Part shown: in pieces, positions 16,250 through 24,926 of the stretch
Position numbering within the stretch: position 1 is the first letter of the stretch
How the letters are laid out: each line of letters opens with the position of its first letter
NCBI GenBank assembly: GCA_048500275.1
Contig: JASNYI010000002.1
Location: 1,178,001-1,242,000 of the forward strand
Source: UBA5066 sp048500275
Lineage (GTDB): Bacteria; Acidobacteriota; Thermoanaerobaculia; UBA5066
DNA: 64,000 nucleotides
Direction of reading: 5' to 3'
Notes under the pieces: model-generated
Told to the model about the DNA's origin: nothing
Seen by the model: the letters and a program-made list of their open reading frames with translations, nothing else
Database searches by the model: none
Translations under genes and position numbers: made by a program

Positions 16250-18118
16250 ATGACCGAAAAGAAGAAGAGCGTCCTGACGTGGGGTGTCCTCGGGGTGATC
16301 GTCGTTGCCGGCGTCCTGGCAGGGCGCTGCGCCCCGTCGGGTCCGAAGGGGAAGAAAGCCCCCGCGGCCGCCTCGGACATCGCCGTGGCCGCGATGAAGA
16401 CCTATGTCCCGCCGGGCGACCTCGACGAGTACTACTTCTTCGCCTCGGGCGGCCACTCCGGGCAGGTCTACGTCTACGGGATCCCGTCGATGAGGCACCT
16501 GTCGACGATCCCCGTCTTCACCCCCTACCCCGCTACCGGCTACGGCTTCGACGACGAGTCGCGGGAGATGCTGGGCGGCCTGACCTGGGGCGACGCCCAC
16601 CACCCCGCCCCGTCCGAGACGGCGGGCGACTACGACGGCCGGTGGCTCTTCATCAACGACATGAACGGCCGCATCGCCCGAATCGACCTGAGGGACTTCA
16701 AGACCAAGCAGATCCTCGGGCCCGTCGCGAACGTCTCCGGCAACCACTCGGGCGCGTTCGTCACGCCGAACACCGAGTACGCCATGATGGGCTCGCGCTT
16801 CTCGGCCCCGGTCCCGAAGACCGAGGCGATCTCGATCGAGAAGTACGCCTCCGACTACAAGGGGATCCTCGCCGCGGTGAAGATCGACCCGAAGTCGGGC
16901 GAGATGTCCCTCGGGTGGCAGATCCTCACGCCGCCCTTCAACTGGGACCTCGGCGACGCCGGCAAGCTCGCCTCCGACGGCTGGATGTTCTGGTCCTGCT
17001 ACAACTCCGAGCGCGCGACCGGCAAGCTCGAGGTGACCGCCTCGCAGGCCGACCGGGACTTCGTCGCCGCCGTCGACTGGCGGGCCGCCGAGAAGGCCAT
17101 CGCGGAGGGCAAGGGCGACGTCGTCGGCGGCGTGAAGGTCCTCGACCCGAAGAAGGTGCCCGGCCTCGTCTACCTCCTGCCGTGCGGCAAGTCGCCCCAC
17201 GGGGTCGACGTCTCTCCCGACGGCAAGTACGTCATCGCCTCCGGCAAGCTCCAGGGCGTCACGACCGTCTTCAACTTCGAGAAGGTCCAGACCGCCATCC
17301 GGAACAAGGACTTCTCGGGAGAGGAGGACGGGATTCCCGTCCTGAAGTACGAGTCGATCAAGGACGCCGAGGTCGAGGTCGGCCTCGGCCCGCTCCACAC
17401 CCAGTTCGACGCCGACGGCTACGCCTACACGTCGCTCTTCGTCGACTCGGCGATCGCCAAGTGGAAGCTCGGCACCTGGGAGGTCGTCGACAAGATCCCG
17501 ATGTCCTACTCCATCGGCCACCTCGCCGCGGCCGAGGGCGACACCGTGAGCCCCGACGGGAAGTACCTCGTCGGCCTCAACAAGCTCTCGCACGGCCGCC
17601 ACCTCTCGGTCGGGCCGTCGCAGCCCGAGTCGTCCCAGCTCGTCGACATCTCCGAGGAGAAGATGAAGCTCCTCTACGACGCCTTCACCGAGCCCGAGCC
17701 CCACTACGCCGTGATCGTGAAGGCCGACAAGCTCAAGCCGATCGAGGTCTACCCGAAGGAGGAGAACCAGCATCCCCTCGCGATCTGGGACGTCAAGGAC
17801 GCCGGGCTCACGAGGAAGGGGAGCGAGGTCCTCGTGAAGATGGTCCTCGTCCGTTCCACGATGACCCCGACCGTCTTCGAGGTGAATCAGGGCGACACCG
17901 TCAAGGTCGCCATGACGAACATCGAGCAGACGACCGACGAGCTCCACGGCTTCGGCCTCCTCGACTACAACATCAACGTCATCGCCGACCCGGGCGAGAC
18001 GAAGACCGTCACCTTCAAGGCCGACAAGGCCGGGGTCTTCCCCTACTACTGCACGAACTTCTGCTCGGCCCTCCACCAGGAGATGCAGGGCTACATGATC
18101 GTCAAACCCAAGGGCTGA
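16250..18118 (+). CDS. nosZ: Nitrous oxide reductase, clade II (Sec-exported)
   Basis: 622 residues; reduces N2O to N2 in the periplasm as a head-to-tail dimer. The N terminus (KKKSVLTWGVLGVIVVAGVL) is a Sec-type signal without a twin-arginine motif, a clade II hallmark. The beta-propeller that holds the CuZ centre contains the expected histidine segments: DAHHPAP, GNHSGAF, SPHGVDVSPDG, GPLHTQFDADG, IGHLAAAEGD and LSHGRH. The C-terminal cupredoxin has the complete CuA motif with C601, C605, H609 and M612. AGGAGGGG precedes the ATG. It lies in the middle of a complete nos operon, between two strong hairpins. All visible copper ligands are intact, so the enzyme should be functional. Confidence 0.97.
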   Translation: MTEKKKSVLTWGVLGVIVVAGVLAGRCAPSGPKGKKAPAAASDIAVAAMKTYVPPGDLDEYYFFASGGHSGQVYVYGIPSMRHLSTIPVFTPYPATGYGFDDESREMLGGLTWGDAHHPAPSETAGDYDGRWLFINDMNGRIARIDLRDFKTKQILGPVANVSGNHSGAFVTPNTEYAMMGSRFSAPVPKTEAISIEKYASDYKGILAAVKIDPKSGEMSLGWQILTPPFNWDLGDAGKLASDGWMFWSCYNSERATGKLEVTASQADRDFVAAVDWRAAEKAIAEGKGDVVGGVKVLDPKKVPGLVYLLPCGKSPHGVDVSPDGKYVIASGKLQGVTTVFNFEKVQTAIRNKDFSGEEDGIPVLKYESIKDAEVEVGLGPLHTQFDADGYAYTSLFVDSAIAKWKLGTWEVVDKIPMSYSIGHLAAAEGDTVSPDGKYLVGLNKLSHGRHLSVGPSQPESSQLVDISEEKMKLLYDAFTEPEPHYAVIVKADKLKPIEVYPKEENQHPLAIWDVKDAGLTRKGSEVLVKMVLVRSTMTPTVFEVNQGDTVKVAMTNIEQTTDELHGFGLLDYNINVIADPGETKTVTFKADKAGVFPYYCTNFCSALHQEMQGYMIVKPKG

Positions 18119-18135
18119 AGGGCCTTCCCTCCGGA

Positions 18136-18165
18136 GGGGCGGCGCCGACCGGCGCCGCCCCTCAG
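18136..18165 (+). terminator. Strong hairpin directly after nosZ
   Basis: GGGGCGGCGCC (18136-18146) and GGCGCCGCCCC (18151-18161) form a perfect 11-base stem with a GACC loop, followed by TCAGTCTCGTT. The T-run is weak, so it may terminate only part of the transcripts or protect the 3' end of a nosZ message. It separates nosZ from the assembly genes. Confidence 0.55.
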
Positions 18166-18247
18166 TCTCGTTCCGCCGCCACCGTTCACGGCCGCTCCCG
18201 GGGGTGCGGCCGGACTCGACACGGACCCCCGGACCGAGGTCACCGAA

Positions 18248-18877
18248 ATGAGATCCCTCCTGGAACGGACGACCCGCCTCCTCGACGCGCCGATCGGCGC
18301 GGGACCCCGGCTCCTCCTCGTCGCCGCCGCGATCTGCCTCCTCGGGGCTTATCTCTTCCCGCTCTGGAACATGACGATGTTCGCGCCGCAGTACCCGGAC
18401 GGCCTGCGCCTCGACATCTACAGCTACAGGCTCGAGGGGGGCAACAAGGGTCAGGACATCACGGAGATCAACGTCCTGAACCACTACATCGGGATGCGGG
18501 ACCTCGAGACGAAGGACTTCACGGAGTTCAAGTGGATGCCGTTCGTCGTCGGCATCCTGGGCCTCCTCTTCCTGCGCGCCGCGGTCCTCGGGCGCCTCGC
18601 CCACGTCCTCGACGTCCTCGTTCTCTACGTCTACTTCGGCCTCTTCTCCCTCTGGTCCTTCGGCTACAAGATGTACCAGTACGGGCACAACCTCGACCCG
18701 CGGGCCGCCGTGAAGGTCGATCCCTTCCTGCCCCCGCTCTTCGGCGGCAAGCAGCTCGCGAACTTCGAGGTCTTCTCCTACCCGCAGGCCGGCTCGTACG
18801 CCCTCGCGGCCGCTGCCCTCCTCCTCTTCCTCGCATTCCTCGAGGGCTGGCGGGAGACGCGGAAAGTCGCGGGCTGA
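18248..18877 (+). CDS. Nos-cluster polytopic membrane protein (NosB-like position)
   Basis: 209 residues with about four membrane helices (about 18-38, 97-115, 119-138 and 180-202). A periplasmic loop carries YSYRLEGGNKGQDITEINVLNHYIGM, and the first helix contains PLWNMTMFAP. Clade II nos clusters carry a membrane protein, NosB, near nosZ, and this gene is in that position between nosZ and nosD. I do not claim orthology from sequence alone. Met- and His-containing loops would suit a copper or cytochrome-linked role, but that is inference. The stop is followed one base later by the nosD GTG. Confidence 0.75.
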   Translation: MRSLLERTTRLLDAPIGAGPRLLLVAAAICLLGAYLFPLWNMTMFAPQYPDGLRLDIYSYRLEGGNKGQDITEINVLNHYIGMRDLETKDFTEFKWMPFVVGILGLLFLRAAVLGRLAHVLDVLVLYVYFGLFSLWSFGYKMYQYGHNLDPRAAVKVDPFLPPLFGGKQLANFEVFSYPQAGSYALAAAALLLFLAFLEGWRETRKVAG

Positions 18878-18878
18878 C

Positions 18879-20264
18879 GTGAGGACCCCGGCGCTCGCCG
18901 CGGCGCTTCTCGTCGTCCTCGCGGCCCCCGCGCTCTCCGAGGAGATGGTCGCCGTCGCCCCGGGGAACCTCGAGGGGCGCCCTGCCCGCCAGGAGGAATC
19001 TCCACTGCAGAAGCTCGTCGACGCGTCGCCGGCCGGCGCGACCGTCGAGGTGCCGTCCGGCGCTTACGAGGGCGACCTCTACATCGACCACCCCGTGCGT
19101 CTCGTCGGAAAGGGATGGCCCGTCCTCCGCGGCTCGCGGTCCGGGAGCGTGGTGCGGGTGAGGGCCCCGAACGTGACCGTCGAGGGGTTCGTCATCGACG
19201 GCCGCGAGGGGGGCGACCTCGGGAGGGACTCCGCCGGGGTCCACACGTCCGCCTCGGGCACGGTCGTCCGCTCCTGCCGGATCCGGCAGGCCCTCTTCGG
19301 CGTCTACGTCCGCGAGGCGAACGGCGTCCTCGTCGAGGATTGCGAGATCCGCGGGATTCCCGGGAAGTCCCCGGGAGAGAAGGGGTCCGGGATCCACGTC
19401 TGGAACACGGTCGGTTTCACGCTCCGCGGCAACGTCATCCGCGACGTCCGCGACGGCCTCTACATCCAGTCCTCGAGCGGAGGGCTGGTGGAGCGGAACC
19501 GGGCGTCGGACCTGCGGTACGGCATCCACTACATGTTCTCGGACGACAACGTCTTCACCGACAACGTCTTCGAGAACGGCGCCGCCGGCGCGGCCCTCAT
19601 GTACTCGAAACGGATCACGTTCCGGCGCAACCAGTTCCTGAGGAACCGCGGGTTCGCCTCGGTCGGGCTCCTCTTCAAGACGTGCGACGACGTCGTCGCC
19701 GAGGGGAACCTCCTCGCCGACAACGCGCGCGGCCTTTTCTTCGAGGACTCCTACCGGAACGTCTTCCGCGGAAACGTCGTCGCCTCGTCCGACACGGCGA
19801 TCGTCCTCTACGCCGGCTCCGGCGGGAACCGGATCACCGGCAACTCGTTCGTCGGGAACCTCACGCCGCTCACCCTCGTCGGCCGGAAGACCGACACCGT
19901 CTTCGACGGCAACTACTGGTCCGAGAACCGCGAGCCCGACCTCGACGGCGACGGCCGCACGGACCGGCCCTACCGCCTCGGGAACGTCTTCGACCACTTC
20001 CGCGGCAACCTCCTCGCCGCCGACCTCTTCGCGCAGAGCTTCGCCGCCGGGGCCATCGGCGTGGCGGAGGAGACCTTCCCGGTCCTGCGCCAGCAGATGG
20101 CGATGGACAACTCTCCCCTCGCCCGTCCGCCGCAACTGCCGGACGTCCCGAAGGCGGCCCGGTCGGCGCGCGCGGCGCACGTCCCCGCCGTCGCGGCTTC
20201 TTCCGTCACGTTCCTCCTCGGCACGGCGCTCCTCGTCCTGGGCCGCAGGCTCCCGGCAGCATGA
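18879..20264 (+). CDS. nosD: NosD, periplasmic copper-site assembly protein
   Basis: 461 residues with a GTG start. A signal peptide (about 1-20) precedes a right-handed parallel beta-helix of NosD/CASH repeats, seen as recurring short patterns such as GVLVEDCEIRGIPG, GFTLRGNVIRDVRDGL and GLVERNRASDLRYGIHYM. Near the end is a membrane helix (about 435-455, SVTFLLGTALLVLG) that would tether it. NosD works with the NosFY ABC transporter to mature the CuZ centre of NosZ. It is followed by nosF after 13 bases. Confidence 0.93.
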   Translation: MRTPALAAALLVVLAAPALSEEMVAVAPGNLEGRPARQEESPLQKLVDASPAGATVEVPSGAYEGDLYIDHPVRLVGKGWPVLRGSRSGSVVRVRAPNVTVEGFVIDGREGGDLGRDSAGVHTSASGTVVRSCRIRQALFGVYVREANGVLVEDCEIRGIPGKSPGEKGSGIHVWNTVGFTLRGNVIRDVRDGLYIQSSSGGLVERNRASDLRYGIHYMFSDDNVFTDNVFENGAAGAALMYSKRITFRRNQFLRNRGFASVGLLFKTCDDVVAEGNLLADNARGLFFEDSYRNVFRGNVVASSDTAIVLYAGSGGNRITGNSFVGNLTPLTLVGRKTDTVFDGNYWSENREPDLDGDGRTDRPYRLGNVFDHFRGNLLAADLFAQSFAAGAIGVAEETFPVLRQQMAMDNSPLARPPQLPDVPKAARSARAAHVPAVAASSVTFLLGTALLVLGRRLPAA

Positions 20265-20277
20265 GAGGTCTCCGCAG

Positions 20278-21171
20278 ATGATCCGCTTCGACGGGTTCGG
20301 CAAGAGCTACGACAGGCAGGTCGCGGTGCACGACGTCTCGCTCGAGGTCGGCGCCGGCGAGGTCGTCGCCCTCCTCGGGCCGAACGGCTCGGGGAAGACG
20401 ACCTGCCTGAAGGCCGTGGCCGGCCTCATCCACGCCACCTCGGGCCGCGTCCTCGTCGACGGCCGGCCGGCTTCGGAACCGCCCGCGCGCCGGAACCTCT
20501 CCTTTCTCCCGCAGAAGGTCTCGTTCCCCGATGCCCTGACGGGCCGCGAGGTCGTGGAGTTCTACCGGCGCCTCCGCTCGGTCCCCGCGCCGAGGACGGC
20601 GGAGGTCCTCCGCTTCGCGAGCCTGAACGGCGCCGCGTCCCGCGCCGTCTCCACGTACTCGGGCGGGATGGTCCAGCGGCTCGGCCTCGCCGTCGCGGCC
20701 CTCCCCGACACGCCGCTCCTCCTCCTCGACGAGCCGACCGCCGCGCTCGACCCCGAGGGCCTTTCCGCCTTCTACGCCCTCGTCGAGGGGCGCCGGCGCG
20801 AGGGGAGGACGATCCTCTTCACGTCGCACCACCTCGGGGACGTCGAGCGCCTCGCCGACCGCTTCGCCGTGCTCGTGGAAGGGCGTCTCGTCGCGCTCCT
20901 CTCGGCGGCGGAGCTCGCGCACCGGCTCGCCGACAGGGGCGTCCTCCGCCTCCGGCTCGACCGCGCGCCCGGCGAAGTCCTCGAGACGATTCGTGCCGCC
21001 TGCCCTGGCGCCTTCACGTCGGAGGACGAGCTCCTCCTTCCCGGCCCCGCGTCCTCCCGCCCGGCCCTCCTCGAGGCCGTCCGCGCGGCGGGCGCCACCG
21101 TCACCGCACTCTCGTCCGACGAAGGGCGCCTCGACGCCCTTTACGCCGAGCTCGTGGGAGGCCCGCGATGA
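20278..21171 (+). CDS. nosF: NosF, ABC transporter ATP-binding subunit
   Basis: 297 residues. Walker A GPNGSGKTT (about 34-42), signature YSGGMVQRLGLA, Walker B LLLLDEPTAALDPEG and the switch histidine in FTSHHLGDVERL are all present, so the ATPase should be active. It energises NosY to support CuZ biogenesis, possibly by supplying sulfur or copper to NosD. The stop overlaps the nosL start by 4 bases. Confidence 0.94.
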   Translation: MIRFDGFGKSYDRQVAVHDVSLEVGAGEVVALLGPNGSGKTTCLKAVAGLIHATSGRVLVDGRPASEPPARRNLSFLPQKVSFPDALTGREVVEFYRRLRSVPAPRTAEVLRFASLNGAASRAVSTYSGGMVQRLGLAVAALPDTPLLLLDEPTAALDPEGLSAFYALVEGRRREGRTILFTSHHLGDVERLADRFAVLVEGRLVALLSAAELAHRLADRGVLRLRLDRAPGEVLETIRAACPGAFTSEDELLLPGPASSRPALLEAVRAAGATVTALSSDEGRLDALYAELVGGPR

Positions 21172-21620
21172 AGTCCGCCCTCCGGATCGCCGCCACCGTT
21201 TCGCTCCTCTTCCTCGCCGGCTGCGGAGGCGAAGCCGACGGCCCCGCCCCGCTCGACACGAAGAACGAAGCCTGCGCCTGGTGCCGCATGTCCGTCTCCG
21301 ACCTGCGCTTCGCCGCCCAGCTGACGGCTCCCGGCCACGAGCCGAAGTTCTTCGACGACGCCGGCTGCCTGCGCGACTGGCTGAAGGAGCCCCGCGAAGA
21401 CGCTCCCTGGACGGCCTGGGTGAGTGACCACAGGACGAAGGAGTGGGTGAAGGCGGCGGACGCCGTCCTCGTCCTCGACCCGGCCGTCCAGACACCGATG
21501 AACTCCGGAATCGTCGCCTGGGCGAGCGCCGCTTCGCGCGAGATGGACCCGGCGGGCAAGGGCGGTACCCAGGTACCGCCCACGAACGTGATCGGCCCCG
21601 TCCCGGCGGCGCCGCGATGA
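21168..21620 (+). CDS. nosL: NosL, copper chaperone lipoprotein
   Basis: 150 residues. The lipobox FLAGC has the lipidated Cys at position 19. The mature part contains CAWCRMSVSDLRFAAQL, matching the NosL Cu(I)-binding region (Cys and Met ligands), then FFDDAGCLRDWL and the C-terminal TPMNSGIVAWA. NosL hands copper to apo-NosZ or NosD in the periplasm. The start is set by the ATGA overlap with nosF, and it overlaps nosY by 4 bases. Confidence 0.93.
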   Translation: MKSALRIAATVSLLFLAGCGGEADGPAPLDTKNEACAWCRMSVSDLRFAAQLTAPGHEPKFFDDAGCLRDWLKEPREDAPWTAWVSDHRTKEWVKAADAVLVLDPAVQTPMNSGIVAWASAASREMDPAGKGGTQVPPTNVIGPVPAAPR

Positions 21621-22453
21621 GCGATTCCCCGTTCGTCCTCTGCGCGCGGCAGGAGCTCCTCCTCGCGATTCGCTCCCGCTGGACGCAGATCTTCGCCGTC
21701 GTCTTCGCGGGGCTCGCCCTCGCGGTCGCCGTCGCCGGTTACGCCCTCTCGGGCGGTCATGGCGTCCAGGACTTCTCGCGCACCTCGGCGTCCCTCGTCC
21801 AGCTCGTCCTCCTCCTCGTCCCGCTCTCCTCGCTCCTCATCGGAGTTCTGTCGCTCGCGCCGGAGAGGGGCGCGGCCGAGCTCCTCTTCTCCCAGCCGGT
21901 GTCTCGGACCTCGATCCTCCTCGGCCAGGCCACGGGCCTCTGGGCGGCCCTGACGGCCGCCCAGGCGATCGGCTTCGGCGCCGCCGGGACCGTGGTCTTC
22001 TCCCACCGCGGGAGCGACGGCCTCGGCGGGTTCGCCCTCCTCTTCGCCGGCTCCTCGCTCCTGACGGCCGCCTTCCTCGGGATCGCCGCGCTCCTCTCGG
22101 CCGGAGCGATCGGCCGCCGCCGGACGCGCGCCCTCGCCCTCGCCCTGGTCGTCTGGTTCGTCGCGGTCGTCCTCCTCGACGTGGCCGCACTCGGCGTCGC
22201 CTCGGTCCTCCGCTCGGGGACGGCCTCGCGCGTCCTGATCGTGAGCGTCCTCGTGAACCCCGTCGGGGCGCTTCGCACGGGCGCCCTCCTCGCCCTCCAG
22301 GGGACGACGGCCTTCGGCTCCGCCTCCCTCGCCTTCCTCCGGTTCACGGGCGGGACGACCGGAGCCTTCCTCCTCCTCACGGGCTCCCTCGTCCTCTGGA
22401 CGATCGTCCCGTTCGCCCTCGCCTCCCGGCGCCTCTCGAGGACGGACGTATGA
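21617..22453 (+). CDS. nosY: NosY, ABC-2 type permease
   Basis: 278 residues with six hydrophobic segments (about 22-44, 59-81, 104-127, 134-158, 170-196 and 248-270). The segment LSLAPERGAAELLFSQPVSRTSILLGQ is the typical ABC_2 permease loop that couples to the ATPase. It forms the NosFY transporter with the nosF product. The ATG is set by the 4-base overlap with nosL. It is the last recognisable nos gene; no nosR or nosX/apbE is present. Confidence 0.93.
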   Translation: MSDSPFVLCARQELLLAIRSRWTQIFAVVFAGLALAVAVAGYALSGGHGVQDFSRTSASLVQLVLLLVPLSSLLIGVLSLAPERGAAELLFSQPVSRTSILLGQATGLWAALTAAQAIGFGAAGTVVFSHRGSDGLGGFALLFAGSSLLTAAFLGIAALLSAGAIGRRRTRALALALVVWFVAVVLLDVAALGVASVLRSGTASRVLIVSVLVNPVGALRTGALLALQGTTAFGSASLAFLRFTGGTTGAFLLLTGSLVLWTIVPFALASRRLSRTDV

Positions 22454-22589
22454 CCCCGGGACCGGCCCGCGATCCCGCGCCGCACCGCTCCCGCGCGCCG
22501 CGGGCCGAACGCCGTCCCGGCCGCCCCCCGCTCGTCCCGGACCCCCGCCCGCACCGCCGGAGCCTCGAGCCCGGTCGAAGGAGGAGAAC

Positions 22590-23072
22590 ATGAGGAAGCC
22601 CGTCCCGTTCCTGGCGCTGGCCGTTTTCGCCGCCGCCACAACCGCCGCGCCCGCGAACGCGCAGAGCAAGGACCTCGTCGACACTGCGGTCGCCGCCGGC
22701 AGCTTCAAGACGCTCGTGAAGCTCGTCCAGGACGCCGGCCTCGTCGCCGTCCTGAAGAGCCCCGGCCCCTTCACGGTCTTCGCGCCGACCGACGAGGCCT
22801 TCGCGAAGGTGCCGAAGGAGACGCTCGAGGCGCTCGCGAAAGACAAGAAGGCCCTCGCCGCAGTCCTCCAGTACCACGTCCTGACGTCGGCCTGGGCCCT
22901 GGACGACTTCAAGCTCGTGAAGTCGACGGGAACCGCCATGGGCAAGCCCGTCACCTTCCGGACGGAAGGCGGTACGACGCACGTGAACGACGCGAAGATC
23001 GTCACGCCCGGCGTCCTCGCGTCGAACGGCGTCATCCACGTCGTCGACGCGGTGCTGCTGCCTCCGAAGTGA
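22590..23072 (+). CDS. Secreted FAS1 (fasciclin) domain protein
   Basis: 160 residues. A signal peptide (about 1-24) is followed by a single FAS1 domain with the two hallmark blocks: FTVFAPTDEAFAKVPKETLEAL (H1 region, about 55-76) and NGVIHVVDAVLLPP at the end (H2 region). FAS1 proteins act in adhesion or cell-surface interactions. AGGAGG precedes the ATG. It follows nosY by 136 bases, a gap with a possible long-loop hairpin (22464-22471 with 22499-22506), so it may be a separate unit. No specific link to N2O reduction is visible. Confidence 0.88.
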   Translation: MRKPVPFLALAVFAAATTAAPANAQSKDLVDTAVAAGSFKTLVKLVQDAGLVAVLKSPGPFTVFAPTDEAFAKVPKETLEALAKDKKALAAVLQYHVLTSAWALDDFKLVKSTGTAMGKPVTFRTEGGTTHVNDAKIVTPGVLASNGVIHVVDAVLLPPK

Positions 23073-23163
23073 GCCCTGGACCCCTCGGAGCGCCCGGCCG
23101 TTTCGCCGCCGGCTCCGGGTGTGAAAGAATTCGCGAAAACCCGTGGAGAAGAAAGGGAGCCCG

Positions 23164-23415
23164 ATGAAGAAGCTGTTCGCTGCATTCGCCGTCCTCGCCC
23201 TCCTCTCGTCCGCGACCGCCTTCGCCGAACACCCGAAGGCCGCCGAACCCGCCAAGGCCGCCTGCTGCTCGTCGAAGTGCGAGATGAAGGACGGCAAGTG
23301 CGTCACGCACGAGGCGAAGAAGTGCGCCAAGGACTGCGCCGCCGCGTGCTGCAAGCCGCCGGCGAAGACCGAGACCCCGAAGGCCGAGCACCCCAAGGGC
23401 GAGCACCCGAAGTAA
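23164..23415 (+). CDS. Small secreted Cys-rich peptide
   Basis: 83 residues. After a signal peptide (about 1-21, ending AFA) the mature chain holds nine cysteines in the pattern CCSSKC, KCVTH, KKCAKDC, ACCKPP, plus a repeated (E/G)HPK tail. Cys pairs beside Lys, Met and His suggest a metal-binding peptide or one folded by disulfides. The ATG at 23164 is chosen over 23143 because AAAGGGAG lies just upstream and the signal peptide starts there. It lies between the FAS1 gene and a lipoprotein gene. No family is recognised. Confidence 0.65.
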   Translation: MKKLFAAFAVLALLSSATAFAEHPKAAEPAKAACCSSKCEMKDGKCVTHEAKKCAKDCAAACCKPPAKTETPKAEHPKGEHPK

Positions 23416-23443
23416 CGTCTGCCGCTTAGACGGACCGGGGTGC

Positions 23444-23476
23444 GGGCCGGAGCCGCGGTGGCTCCGGCCCGGATTT
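23444..23476 (+). terminator. Hairpin terminator after the Cys-rich peptide gene
   Basis: GGGCCGGAGCC (23444-23454) and GGCTCCGGCCC (23460-23470) form a perfect 11-base stem with a 5-base loop, followed by GGATTTC. A smaller CGTCT/AGACG hairpin (23416-23432) precedes it. It ends just before the ribosome site of the next gene. Confidence 0.55.
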
Positions 23477-23498
23477 CGCAGATGGCGTGGAGGCGAAG

Positions 23499-24896
23499 AT
23501 GAGCCGTGTCGTGGCGCTGACCCTCGGATTCGTCGTCGCTCTTTCCGGATGCGCCCCGGGAGGCCGGGAGAACGCGGGAGCAGAGACGCCGCCGGGCCCC
23601 ACGGCGCGTGCCGCCGCGCCCGTCTCGCCGGCGAACGTCGTGACGGCCGAGATCCAGGCGGGCATCGAGAAGCACGTCGAGGAGGAGGTCGCGCGCGGGG
23701 GGGGCTACTTCTCCCTGCCGTACGAGGGAAAGACGCTCCGCCTCAAGCTGGTGCGCGTCCACACCGAGTACCTCTCGAGTCTCGGCCCGACGAGGCAGTT
23801 CGCGTGCGTCGACCTCGCCGACGTGAGCGGAGACGTCTACGACGTCGACTTCTTCCTCGACGGCGGGGCGGGCGACATGAAGGTGTCCGAGACGACCGTT
23901 CACAAGCTGAACGGGCAGCCCTTCTACGCCTGGGAGCAGAAGGAGGACGAGACCTGGCATCGCGTCGACGTCGCCGGCGCGAAGGACGAGCACCTCGGGG
24001 TCCTGAAGGGAACCGACGAGTTCGAGTTCGTCTACAGGGCCACGCTGCCGGAGGTCACAGCGCCGTCCCGCATGTGGCTTCCGATGCCGACCTCCGACGC
24101 CTACCAGACGGTCCGCGTCCTGTCGGTGAAGGCGCCCGGCAGGAGCCGGACGCTGAAGGACCGCGCCCACGGAAACGACGTCCTCTTCGTCGAGCTGGGC
24201 CCGGAGGACGCAACGCGATCCGTCGAGATGCGCTTCGCGGTCAAGCGGAAGGAGAAGTCTCCCTACGAGGCCGGGAAACCCCGGCCGGGCCAGTTCCTCG
24301 AGCCCGAACGCCTCGTCCCCGCCACCGACGACTTCGCGAAGATCTCGGGCGAGGTCCTCGCCGGGAAGAAGGGGGATCTCGTCCGGGCGCGGGCTCTCTA
24401 CGACCACGTCATCGACCGGATGCGCTACATGAAGTACGGCGAGGGGTGGGGCCAGGGGGACGCCGTCCGCGCGTGCAGCGCGGCTTCCGGAAACTGCACG
24501 GACTTCCACTCGTACTTCATCGCGCTCGCCCGGGCCGCCGGGATCCCGGCCCGCTTCGCGATCGGCGCCTCGATCCCCTCGGAGCGCAACGACGGCGGGA
24601 TCGACGGGTACCACTGCTGGGCCGAGTTCTGGGCCGAGGGGAAGTGGTGGCCGGTGGACATCAGCGAGGCCGACAAGTACACCGCCCTCTCGACCTACTA
24701 CTTCGGGCACCATCCCGCGAACCGGATCGAGCTGAGCCGCGGTCGCGACCTCCTCGTCGACCCGGCCCCCGCCTCCGGGCCGATCAACTTCCTCGCCTAC
24801 CCCGTCCTCGAGGTCGCGGGCGAGCAGAAGAAGACGAAGGTCGAGTTCTCGTTCGTGCGGACGCGCCCCGCCGCCGCCACGTCACCCCGCGCCTGA
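23499..24896 (+). CDS. Transglutaminase-like lipoprotein
   Basis: 465 residues from the ATG at 23499, chosen because GGAGG lies 5 bases upstream. The lipobox (ALSGC) puts the lipidated Cys at position 18. The C-terminal half is a transglutaminase-core fold with the Cys-His-Asp triad visible as NCTDFHSYFIALARAAGIPA (Cys), GYHCWAEFW (His) and WWPVDISEA (Asp). The intact triad suggests peptidase or transglutaminase activity at the periplasmic face. The N-terminal part has no family I recognise. The gene ends 30 bases before a convergent kinase gene. Confidence 0.85.
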   Translation: MSRVVALTLGFVVALSGCAPGGRENAGAETPPGPTARAAAPVSPANVVTAEIQAGIEKHVEEEVARGGGYFSLPYEGKTLRLKLVRVHTEYLSSLGPTRQFACVDLADVSGDVYDVDFFLDGGAGDMKVSETTVHKLNGQPFYAWEQKEDETWHRVDVAGAKDEHLGVLKGTDEFEFVYRATLPEVTAPSRMWLPMPTSDAYQTVRVLSVKAPGRSRTLKDRAHGNDVLFVELGPEDATRSVEMRFAVKRKEKSPYEAGKPRPGQFLEPERLVPATDDFAKISGEVLAGKKGDLVRARALYDHVIDRMRYMKYGEGWGQGDAVRACSAASGNCTDFHSYFIALARAAGIPARFAIGASIPSERNDGGIDGYHCWAEFWAEGKWWPVDISEADKYTALSTYYFGHHPANRIELSRGRDLLVDPAPASGPINFLAYPVLEVAGEQKKTKVEFSFVRTRPAAATSPRA

Positions 24897-24907
24897 AGGA
24901 TGCGCTC

Positions 24908-24925
24908 GCCGACGATGCCGTCGGC
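24908..24925. terminator. Small dyad in the convergent gap
   Basis: GCCGAC and GTCGGC with a 6-base loop lie between the two converging stop codons. It could act weakly as a bidirectional terminator. Confidence 0.3.
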
Positions 24926-24926
24926 T

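Noticed and set aside
16250..16340. NosZ as a lipoprotein or Tat substrate
   Set aside because: The Cys at GRC lacks a proper lipobox and there is no twin-arginine motif. A plain Sec signal fits clade II enzymes.
22464..22506. GGCCCGCG/CGCGGGCC repeat after nosY as a terminator
   Set aside because: The 27-base loop and lack of a T-tract make it weak in such GC-rich DNA.
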